18,500 nt of DNA from an uncultured Clostridia bacterium (GTDB taxonomy: Bacteria > Bacillota > Clostridia > Christensenellales > Borkfalkiaceae): NCBI GenBank assembly GCA_947088135.1, contig CAMUFJ010000034.1:1-18500 (forward strand), in the 5' to 3' direction. Below, one piece after another: positions 1 to 5,938 of the stretch; the stretch's first letter is position 1, and each line of letters starts with the position of its first letter. Under the pieces are notes generated by a model. That model saw nothing but the letters and a program-made list of their open reading frames with translations. It made no database searches and was not told the origin of the DNA. The position numbers and the translations under genes are program-made.

Positions 1-84
1 CGCGCAACGATTTGCTATTCCGTCGCTTCGCTCCTTACAAGTCCACTGACCGATGGAATTGTGATATTTGCATCTTTGCGGGGC

Positions 85-113
85 TTGCGTTTTTGTATCA
101 TATATGATATAAT
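85..113 (+). promoter_or_regulatory. Putative sigma-A promoter of the cysteine desulfidase gene
   Basis: A perfect -10 TATAAT (108-113) lies 17 bp after TTGCGT (85-90), which matches the -35 consensus only in its first three bases. Transcription would begin near 120. This leaves a leader of about 43 nt before the chosen ATG at 163. Position 120 is itself the A of an ATG that opens a six-codon reading frame (120-140). The -10 is strong and the -35 weak. Confidence 0.6.
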
Positions 114-162
114 GCGAATATGCGCGTGCGTTCCGAATGAGGCGCAATTCGCGGGGTTTATT

Positions 163-1452
163 ATGGATAAAAGCATTTACGACTGTTACGTGAATATTCT
201 CAAATCCGAGCTGTTGTCTGCGCTCGGCTGTACCGAACCGATTGCCGTAGCGTATGCGGCGGCGCTTGCGCGCGACACGCTCGGCGAGCTTCCGGAACGC
301 GTGGAAATTTCGGTCAGCGGGAATATCCTCAAAAACGTGAAAGGGGTGGTCGTTCCGCATACCGACGGTTTGAAAGGGATAGACGCCGCTGCTTCCGCGG
401 GGATCATAGCGGGCAACGCCGATAAAGAACTCGAATGCATTTCGGGCGCGAGCCGCTCCGACTTGGAACGCATTCGGCATTATTTGCATACGACTGAATT
501 CAGCATTGCGCAATCCGATTCGGGCTGTATTTTCGATATTTTTGTTCGCGTATATGCGGGCGGGCATTCTGCGGGCGTGCGCATCGTGGGGCATCATACC
601 AACGTGGTGCGCATCGAAAAAGACGGACATGCCGTTTTGGACTGTTGTGCAAGCGCCGACGAGGCTTCCTGCTGTCCCGAATACGATTCGCTCCGCATCG
701 CAGACATTTTGGCGTTTGCCGACGAGGCGGAAATTAACGACGTGCGCGAGGCGCTCGAACGCCAAATCGAATACAACTCCGCCATTGCCGAAGAAGGGCT
801 GAAAAACGATTACGGCGCGCGGGTGGGGAAATTGCTTTTGAAAAACTTCGGAAACGATATTCATAACGTGGCGAAGGCGACTGCCGCCGCAGGCTCGGAT
901 GCGCGTATGAACGGCTGTACGATGCCCGTTGTCATCGTATCGGGAAGCGGAAATCAGGGCATGACGGCTTCCTTGCCCGTTATCGTATTTGCAAAGCATT
1001 TGGGAAGCTCGCATGAAGAGCTTTTGCGTGCTTTGGTCGTTTCCAACCTCGTTACCGTGCGGTTGAAAGCGCGGATCGGGCGGCTTTCGGCATATTGCGG
1101 CGCGGTGAGCGCGGGCTGCGGAGCGGCGGCGGGCGTTTGCAAATTGCGGGGCGGAAGCGCAAGCGAAATTTCCCATGCGATCGTCAACGCCATTGCGATC
1201 GATTCGGGGATCATCTGCGACGGCGCGAAATCGAGCTGTGCGGCGAAGATCGCTTCAGCGGTCGAGGCGGGGCTCATCGGCATGGAAATGGCGCTCAGCG
1301 GAACTAATTTCAGCGGTGGCGACGGTATTCTTGTGGATAGCGTCGAGGGCACGATCGACAACGTGGGCGATCTTGCGCGCGACAGTATGCGGGAAATCGA
1401 CGAAACCATTATCAAGCTGATGATAAAGAACAGACGGGAAAATATTGCGTAA
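163..1452 (+). CDS. L-cysteine desulfidase / Fe-S serine dehydratase alpha-like protein (UPF0597 family)
   Basis: This 429-residue protein belongs to the SDH_alpha/UPF0597 group (E. coli YhaM/CyuA, archaeal CdsB), soluble [4Fe-4S] lyases that degrade cysteine to pyruvate, ammonia and sulfide or deaminate serine. The ATG at 163 is preferred over the open frame upstream because family similarity begins at MDKSIYDCY and a promoter lies at 85-113. The ribosome site is weak (GGGG, 153-156). The N-terminal GCTEP motif carries C23. C312, C352 and C359 have the same spacing (40 and 7) as the cluster cysteines I remember for Methanocaldococcus CdsB (C282, C322, C329), and C23 corresponds to its C25. 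Full length is normal for the family and no key residue looks lost. Whether cysteine or serine is the physiological substrate cannot be told from sequence. No separate beta subunit is adjacent, which favours the single-chain desulfidase type. Confidence 0.88.
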   Translation: MDKSIYDCYVNILKSELLSALGCTEPIAVAYAAALARDTLGELPERVEISVSGNILKNVKGVVVPHTDGLKGIDAAASAGIIAGNADKELECISGASRSDLERIRHYLHTTEFSIAQSDSGCIFDIFVRVYAGGHSAGVRIVGHHTNVVRIEKDGHAVLDCCASADEASCCPEYDSLRIADILAFADEAEINDVREALERQIEYNSAIAEEGLKNDYGARVGKLLLKNFGNDIHNVAKATAAAGSDARMNGCTMPVVIVSGSGNQGMTASLPVIVFAKHLGSSHEELLRALVVSNLVTVRLKARIGRLSAYCGAVSAGCGAAAGVCKLRGGSASEISHAIVNAIAIDSGIICDGAKSSCAAKIASAVEAGLIGMEMALSGTNFSGGDGILVDSVEGTIDNVGDLARDSMREIDETIIKLMIKNRRENIA

Positions 1453-1489
1453 GACAGGCGGCAACCGAAATTACGGTGCTTGCGATTCT

Positions 1490-1808
1490 CGTAAATCTCT
1501 TTTTCTGCCTATTGTTATTTCTCCTTCGGCATCGGAAAAGCGATTGCAGAAAAATTTTTATCGAGCGGGCATGAGGTCATCGGAATGGTCTTTCTCCCGG
1601 CGGGGTAAAAACGGCGCTCAACGATCGGGTGATGAACGATCCCGTTCTTTGGGAGCAAATCATGAACGAAACGCTTTTACCGAAATGGGCGGAGGCGGAA
1701 GAAATTGCGGAGTGGGCGTATTTTATAACCGTCGTCAACCGCTCCATGACCGCGCAGGATCTTCTCATCGACAACGGCGAGGAAGCAAAATCGAATTTTA
1801 TTTGGTGA
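1490..1808 (+). pseudogene. Remnant of a short-chain dehydrogenase/reductase with a large internal deletion
   Basis: Pieces of an SDR are readable in three successive frames. Codons from 1490 give a beta1-like stretch (KSLFLPIVISPS). A -1 shift at 1526-1530 leads to GIGKAIAEKFLSSGHEVIG (1528-1584), the Rossmann glycine motif and first helix. At about 1584 the frame changes again and the sequence jumps directly to NGLSPGGVKTAL, the late SDR 'N..sPG.v.T' segment. It then runs intact through WAEAEEIAEWAYFITVV and the typical C-terminal MTAQDLLIDNGEEA to a TGA at 1806-1808. The central part, including the Ser and Tyr-x-x-x-Lys catalytic residues, is absent, roughly 130 residues judged by usual SDR length. 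The product cannot be an enzyme. The exact 5' limit is uncertain. A 122-codon open frame over this region is not a gene. Confidence 0.82.
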
Positions 1809-1816
1809 AATAGAAT

Positions 1817-1846
1817 AAGCCCCCCGAGCAAATGCTCGGGGGGCTT
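1817..1846. terminator. Strong hairpin terminator between the SDR remnant and tpiA
   Basis: The arms AAGCCCCCCGAGC (1817-1829) and GCTCGGGGGGCTT (1834-1846) pair perfectly around a four-base loop. On the plus strand the stem ends in TTTT (1845-1848); on the minus strand it is followed by TTATTCTATTT. It sits just past the tpiA stop codon and past the SDR remnant, so it can serve both convergent units. Confidence 0.85.
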
Positions 1847-1862
1847 TTCCAACGGGATCGTT

Positions 1863-2639
1863 TTACATTAAATCTTTGCTCAGTTTTAAACCCTGTTTGT
1901 CGTAATTGACGATCGCGGAGAAGTCGGGCGCTTTCAAGGATGCGCCTCCGATGAGTCCGCCGTCGATCTCGGGCATCGCCATAAGCTGTTTGCAGTTGGC
2001 GGGATTCATAGAACCGCCGTACTGGATGCGCACTTTTTCCGCGCACTTGGGGCAGAACGTTTCGGCAACCTTTTTGCGGATATAACCGATCGTTTCGTTT
2101 GCCTGTTCGCTCGTAGCCGTTTTGCCCGTGCCGATCGCCCAAACGGGCTCGTACGCGATGACGATCTTGGAAATGTCGTCGATTCCCTTCATGCCTTCGG
2201 TGATTTGCCTGTCGAGCACGGCTTCCGTCTTGCCGCTCTCGCGCTCTTCGAGCGTTTCGCCGATGCAGACGATGGGGATAAGCCCCGCACTCAGCGCGGC
2301 GTGGGTGCGCTTGTTTACGGTTTCGTCCGTTTCGCCGAAGTATTGACGGCGTTCGCTGTGTCCGATGATGACGTATTTCACACCGTATTCGAGGAGCATC
2401 GCGGCGGAAATTTCCCCCGTGTACGCGCCTTTTTCGGCAAAGTGTACGTTCTGCGCGCCGAGGGCGATGTTCGTACCCTTAACGGCTTCCGAAACGGCGG
2501 GGATATCGATCGCGGGGACGCATACGACGACCTCGCAGTTCGCGTCCGCGACGAGCGGTTTAAGCGCTTCCGCAAGCGCGACGCCGTCCTTTGCCGTGTT
2601 GTTCATTTTCCAGTTTCCTGCAATAATGGGTTTTCTCAT
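1863..2639 (-). CDS. tpiA: Triosephosphate isomerase
   Basis: The enzyme interconverts dihydroxyacetone phosphate and glyceraldehyde 3-phosphate in cytosolic glycolysis. The 258-residue protein is the normal size for a TIM barrel. All hallmark segments are present: GNWKMN with catalytic K11, IIGHSERR with H94, AYEPVWAIGTGKT with catalytic E164 and loop 6, then YGGSMNPAN and GGLIGGASL for phosphate binding. The start at MRKPIIAGNW is the family start and has a GGAAAGGA ribosome site just upstream. Only 19 bp separate it from the pgk stop codon, so the two genes form one operon transcribed from the promoter before pgk. The hairpin at 1817-1846 ends the unit. Frames extending further upstream are shadows of pgk. 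Confidence 0.98.
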   Translation of the reverse strand: MRKPIIAGNWKMNNTAKDGVALAEALKPLVADANCEVVVCVPAIDIPAVSEAVKGTNIALGAQNVHFAEKGAYTGEISAAMLLEYGVKYVIIGHSERRQYFGETDETVNKRTHAALSAGLIPIVCIGETLEERESGKTEAVLDRQITEGMKGIDDISKIVIAYEPVWAIGTGKTATSEQANETIGYIRKKVAETFCPKCAEKVRIQYGGSMNPANCKQLMAMPEIDGGLIGGASLKAPDFSAIVNYDKQGLKLSKDLM

Positions 2640-2658
2640 TTTATTTTCCTTTCCGTAA

Positions 2659-3966
2659 TCAGTTTTTCTCGTTGAGGCAGGCAATCCCGGGAAGGGTCTT
2701 GCCTTCGAAGAGTTCGAGGGAAGCTCCGCCGCCCGTCGAAATGTGGGTGATCTTATCTGCAAAGCCGAGCTGGGTGCAAGCCGCCGCGCTGTCGCCGCCG
2801 CCCACGATCGTGGTCGCGCCCTTCGCGTCCGCCAAAGCCTGTGCAACGGCGATCGTGCCCGCCGCAAGGGTGGGGTTCTCGAATACGCCCATGGGGCCGT
2901 TCCAAATAACCGTTTTTGCGCTCTTGATCTTGTCGGCGAACAGTTTTCTCGTCTTGTCGCCGATATCGAGTCCCATGCTGTCCGCGGGGATCGCGTTGGA
3001 GGGGACAACCGTCACGTCTACGGGCGCGTCGATGGGGTCGGGGAAGGACTTCGCGATCACGGTGTCTACGGGAAGAAGCAGTTCCTTGCCCATTTCCTTC
3101 GCTTTTGCGATCATGTCTTTGCAGTAGCCGATCTTTTCCTCGTCTACGAGGGAAGTGCCGATGCTGCCGCCCTGCGCCTTGATGAAGGTGTAAGCCATAC
3201 CGCCGCCGATGATGAGAGTATCGCACTTTTCAAGCAGGTTGGAAATAACGTTGAGCTTGTCCGCAACCTTTGCGCCGCCCAAAATGGCAACGAAGGGGTG
3301 TACGGGGCGCTCCAAGGAGTCCGCCATTACGGAGAGCTCTTTCTCGATGAGGAAACCGCAAACGGCGGTCTTTACCAAGCCGTATTCCACGATCGCCGCC
3401 GTGGAAGCGTGAGAGCGGTGCGCCGTTCCGAACGCGTCGTTCACGTAAACGTCGCAGTAGGAAGCAAGCTTCTTGCAGAATTCGAGATCCTTTTTCTCTT
3501 CCTCCCAATGGAAGCGCAGGTTTTCGAGGAGCACGCATTCGCCCTCTTTGCAAGCGGCAACCTTTGCTTGTGCGTCGGGTCCGACTACGTCGCTCGCGAA
3601 CGTCACTTTGTTCCCGAGCAATTCGTTGAGTCGCTTTGCAACGGGGGCAAGGGTAAGCTTTTTGGGCTCGTCCTTCTTTGCCTTCTCGATGATTGCTTCC
3701 GCAGTCGTTTCGCCCGCATCGACCTTTTTCTTGTCCTTTTTATTGAGCTTCACTTCATCCGAGAAGATCGAATGGGGCTTGCCCATGTGCGAGCAAAGCA
3801 CGACCTTCGCGCCCGCTTTCATCAAATACTCGATGGTGGGAAGAGCGCCGATAATGCGGTTTTCATCGGTGATCGCGCCGTCTTTCATAGGTACGTTGAA
3901 GTCGCAACGAACGAGCACGCGTTTGCCTTTCCAGTCCTTTACGTCTTTAACGGTCATTTTGTTCAT
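2659..3966 (-). CDS. pgk: Phosphoglycerate kinase (with an internal insertion)
   Basis: The enzyme transfers the acyl phosphate of 1,3-bisphosphoglycerate to ADP in lower glycolysis. The N-terminal domain shows VRCDFNVP and DENRIIGALPTI. The second half has GGAKVADKL, GGGMAYTF, NGPMGVFE, and the GGGDSAAA and STGGGASLE nucleotide-site segments. At 435 residues it is about 40 longer than a typical bacterial enzyme. The extra length is a Lys/Asp/Glu-rich segment at about residues 66-104, between SHMGKP and LAPVAKRL, where most homologs have a short loop. The start MNKMTVKD follows an AGGAG site at usual distance; an alternative ATG three codons in would be too far from it. It is the first gene of pgk-tpiA. 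Glyceraldehyde-3-phosphate dehydrogenase, often in the same cluster, is not in this window. Confidence 0.98.
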   Translation of the reverse strand: MNKMTVKDVKDWKGKRVLVRCDFNVPMKDGAITDENRIIGALPTIEYLMKAGAKVVLCSHMGKPHSIFSDEVKLNKKDKKKVDAGETTAEAIIEKAKKDEPKKLTLAPVAKRLNELLGNKVTFASDVVGPDAQAKVAACKEGECVLLENLRFHWEEEKKDLEFCKKLASYCDVYVNDAFGTAHRSHASTAAIVEYGLVKTAVCGFLIEKELSVMADSLERPVHPFVAILGGAKVADKLNVISNLLEKCDTLIIGGGMAYTFIKAQGGSIGTSLVDEEKIGYCKDMIAKAKEMGKELLLPVDTVIAKSFPDPIDAPVDVTVVPSNAIPADSMGLDIGDKTRKLFADKIKSAKTVIWNGPMGVFENPTLAAGTIAVAQALADAKGATTIVGGGDSAAACTQLGFADKITHISTGGGASLELFEGKTLPGIACLNEKN

Positions 3967-4017
3967 AAAATTACTTCTCCTTTTTCCCGATTGATACGGA
4001 TTTTTTTACCAAAAACT

Positions 4018-4046
4018 ATTTTAATACTTTTGAGAAAATTTGTCAA
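4018..4046 (-). promoter_or_regulatory. Near-consensus promoter for pgk-tpiA
   Basis: On the minus strand a perfect -35 TTGACA (4041-4046) and -10 TAAAAT (4018-4023) are separated by exactly 17 bp. Transcription would start near 4011, leaving a leader of about 44 nt with an AGGAG ribosome site before the pgk ATG. The match suggests strong constitutive expression, as expected for glycolytic genes. Confidence 0.88.
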
Positions 4047-4159
4047 TGCTTTGCGGGAAAATTGTTGCGCATTCGGGAAAATAGGGGAAACTATGAAATA
4101 AAAAACCTTGTAACCATGTGGCAAAATTTAGAAGAAAAATTAATAAGGGAGAAAAACAA

Positions 4160-4327
4160 ATGAAAAAATTCAAGCAAAAATCGTTAGTGTTGGTTTTGGC
4201 GTTATTATGCGCTGTTTTGTTGGGCACGGCGTTAGTTCCGCTGTTAGCGCAGGGAATAAAACGGGCATTTGCGGCGACAAGCAACGGAAACGCTCTTCGG
4301 ACGGCGGGGCGAAGAATAGAAAGTTAA
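4160..4327 (+). CDS. Small protein with signal peptide, function unknown
   Basis: This is a 55-residue ORF with a well-placed ribosome site (AAGGGAG at 4145-4151, eight bases before ATG). The N-terminus MKKFKQKS is basic. A hydrophobic core follows at about residues 9-29, then a signal-peptidase-like AFA-A site near residue 38. That leaves a mature tail of only about 17 polar, Arg-rich residues. It could be a small secreted or membrane peptide, or the preserved front end of a truncated exported protein, since no domain follows. No clear promoter is visible before it. An upstream in-frame ATG at 4118 lacks a ribosome site, so the ATG at 4160 is preferred. It is not recognisable as a known family. 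Confidence 0.5.
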   Translation: MKKFKQKSLVLVLALLCAVLLGTALVPLLAQGIKRAFAATSNGNALRTAGRRIES

Positions 4328-4336
4328 AAATTTTAC

Positions 4337-4365
4337 TTTACAAACGCAACGAAATGTGTTATAAT
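4337..4365 (+). promoter_or_regulatory. Promoter of the nrdR-ispG-exonuclease operon
   Basis: TTTACA (-35, 4337-4342) and TATAAT (-10, 4360-4365) are separated by exactly 17 bp. Transcription would start near 4372. A degenerate NrdR box fills the spacer and a perfect one covers the start of the transcript, so bound NrdR would block polymerase directly. Confidence 0.85.
4344..4359 (+). promoter_or_regulatory. Degenerate upstream NrdR box
   Basis: ACGCAACGAAATGTGT matches 11 of 16 positions of the NrdR box consensus (acaCwAtATaTwGtgt), with both outer half-sites largely kept. It lies wholly between the -35 and -10. Its start is 32 bp before the start of the perfect box, three helical turns away, which is the usual arrangement of paired NrdR boxes. 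Confidence 0.6.
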
Positions 4366-4375
4366 AATTATAGAG

Positions 4376-4391
4376 GCACAATATATTGTGC
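4376..4391 (+). promoter_or_regulatory. NrdR box (perfect 16-bp palindrome)
   Basis: GCACAATATATTGTGC is a perfect palindrome and fits the NrdR operator consensus apart from the outermost base on each side. It lies just downstream of the predicted transcription start and immediately before the ribosome site of nrdR, consistent with autorepression. Confidence 0.85.
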
Positions 4392-4406
4392 TCGGGGAGG
4401 TTTTCG

Positions 4407-4892
4407 ATGCGCTGTTTATTTTGTAATTGCACCGAAAGTAAGGTGATCGATTCCCGCTCGGCGGACGACGAAAAAACCATTCGCCGCCGCAGGGAGTGCT
4501 TGGCTTGCGGTCGGCGGTTCACGACGTACGAAACGATTGAAATTACGCCCGTGCTCGTCGTAAAGAGCAACGGCAACCGTCAGGCGTTCGACGTGGGCAA
4601 GGTCAAGCGCGGAATCATCAAATCTTGCGAAAAACGCCCCGTTCCCATTGAAAAAATCGACGAGCTTGCCGAAAATATCGCAAAGCGCGTATATAATTCC
4701 ATGGAGCTCGAAGTTTCCTCCAAGAAAATCGGCGAAATGGTCATGGAGGGGTTGAAGGATCTGGACGAAGTTGCTTACGTGCGCTATGCCTCCGTCTACC
4801 GTTCCTTTAAAGACATTTCCTCCTTTATGTCCGAATTGCAACGCATGATGGCGAAAAAAGACGAGAGTAAGGAAGCGGGCAATGGCAAGTAA
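4407..4892 (+). CDS. nrdR: Transcriptional repressor NrdR
   Basis: NrdR represses ribonucleotide reductase genes when dATP and ATP occupy its ATP-cone domain, linking DNA precursor supply to nucleotide pools. The 161-residue protein is of family size. The N-terminal zinc ribbon has C3-x2-C6 and C31-x2-C34, followed by RRFTTYE. The ATP-cone follows (PVLVVKSNGNRQAFDVGKVKRG onward in the family pattern). The start MRCLFCN corresponds to the usual MxCPxC start and has a GGGGAGG site (4394-4400) six bases upstream. It overlaps ispG by 11 bp, so the two are co-translated. Operators at 4344-4359 and 4376-4391 imply autoregulation. No nrd reductase gene lies in this window. Confidence 0.97.
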   Translation: MRCLFCNCTESKVIDSRSADDEKTIRRRRECLACGRRFTTYETIEITPVLVVKSNGNRQAFDVGKVKRGIIKSCEKRPVPIEKIDELAENIAKRVYNSMELEVSSKKIGEMVMEGLKDLDEVAYVRYASVYRSFKDISSFMSELQRMMAKKDESKEAGNGK

Positions 4893-5928
4893 ACAGGTGC
4901 GCGTGGGGGGGCTTTGTCTGGGCGGCGGATCCGTCTTGGTGCAGAGCATGACAACGGTAAAAACGAGCGACGCGGAAAACAGCGTCGCTCAAATTCTGCG
5001 CCTTGAAGAAGCGGGGTGTGATATCGTGCGCGTTGCGGTACCCGAAGAAGCGGACGCGCGCGCCATTACCAAATTGAAAGAAAAAATCCATATTCCGCTC
5101 GTTGCGGACATTCATTTCTCCGCACGGCTTGCCGTTATGGCGGCGGAAGCGGGCGCGGATAAGCTACGGGTGAATCCCGGCAATATCGGAGGAGAGCGGG
5201 AGATTGCCCTCGTCGCCGATTGCTTGAAAGCACATAAAATTCCCGTGCGCGTGGGGGCGAATACGGGAAGCTTAGAGGCAGGCTTTGCACAAAAGTACGG
5301 GAGAAGCGCGGAAGCGCTCGTCGAGAGCGCGCTCCAAAACGTACGCGCTTTTGAAAGACACGGCGTGGAAGATATCGTCATTTCCGTGAAAGCGTCCGAC
5401 GTTCCGCTTACGGTGGAGGCGTATACCTTGCTTGCTTCGCGTACGGGCTACCCGCTTCACGTGGGCGTTACGGAGGCGGGCGGCGGCGAGAGGGGGATCA
5501 TCAAGGGCGCGGTCGGCATCGGGACGTTGCTCATGCGCGGGATCGGCGATACCGTTCGCGTGTCCCTTTCCGACGACCCCGTGAAAGAAGTGGAGGCGGG
5601 GCGCAACATTTTGCGTGCCTGCGGTTTGGATAAAGACTTTGTGGACGTTGTCGCCTGTCCCACCTGCGGGCGGTGCAATTACGACTGCATCGGGCTTGCT
5701 TCGCGGGTTTCGGAACGGGTGAAGCGGGTGCGTAAGCGGTTAAAAGTTGCGGTCATGGGTTGCGTTGTAAACGGCCCGGGAGAGGCGCGCGGGTGCGATT
5801 TGGGCATTGCGGGCGGAACAGAACACTGCATCATTATGGAACGCGGAAAAGAGAACGAAAAGGTGGCGGCGGAGGACGCCGAGCGGGTGTTTTTTGAACG
5901 CCTTGAACGGCTGATCGGGAGCAAGTGA
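4882..5928 (+). CDS. ispG: 4-hydroxy-3-methylbut-2-enyl diphosphate synthase (flavodoxin)
   Basis: IspG converts methylerythritol cyclodiphosphate to HMBPP in the MEP isoprenoid pathway, using a [4Fe-4S] cluster and flavodoxin or ferredoxin electrons. The 348-residue protein has an N-terminal TIM-barrel half (VQSMTTVKTSD, LVADIHF, DKLRVNPGNIG, RVGANTGS, HVGVTEAGGG) and a C-terminal Fe-S half. The cluster ligands are visible as C259-x2-C262 (CPTCGRC) and C294 in CVVNGPGE, with E301 as fourth ligand. It starts inside the end of nrdR with a GGAAG site six bases upstream. Ten bases separate it from the next gene. In clostridia ispG usually sits after dxr and rseP; here neither precedes it and nrdR takes that place. 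Confidence 0.98.
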   Translation: MASKQVRVGGLCLGGGSVLVQSMTTVKTSDAENSVAQILRLEEAGCDIVRVAVPEEADARAITKLKEKIHIPLVADIHFSARLAVMAAEAGADKLRVNPGNIGGEREIALVADCLKAHKIPVRVGANTGSLEAGFAQKYGRSAEALVESALQNVRAFERHGVEDIVISVKASDVPLTVEAYTLLASRTGYPLHVGVTEAGGGERGIIKGAVGIGTLLMRGIGDTVRVSLSDDPVKEVEAGRNILRACGLDKDFVDVVACPTCGRCNYDCIGLASRVSERVKRVRKRLKVAVMGCVVNGPGEARGCDLGIAGGTEHCIIMERGKENEKVAAEDAERVFFERLERLIGSK

Positions 5929-5938
5929 AGGATCTGAA

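Noticed and set aside
1..60. Possible end of an upstream gene or structured RNA
   Set aside because: No recognisable protein tail, terminator or RNA motif in either strand; too short to call.
1445..1813. 122-codon open frame after the desulfidase gene
   Set aside because: Its translation is meaningless beyond its first part, while the recognisable SDR pieces lie in the two other frames; it is the shadow of a pseudogene.
1863..3008. Long version of TpiA with 123 extra N-terminal residues
   Set aside because: The extra part is pgk read in another frame; the ATG at 2639 with its ribosome site and the family start settle the matter.
2743..4101. 452-codon open frame on the plus strand
   Set aside because: It is antisense to pgk and an artefact of GC-rich codons; the minus-strand protein is an unmistakable phosphoglycerate kinase.
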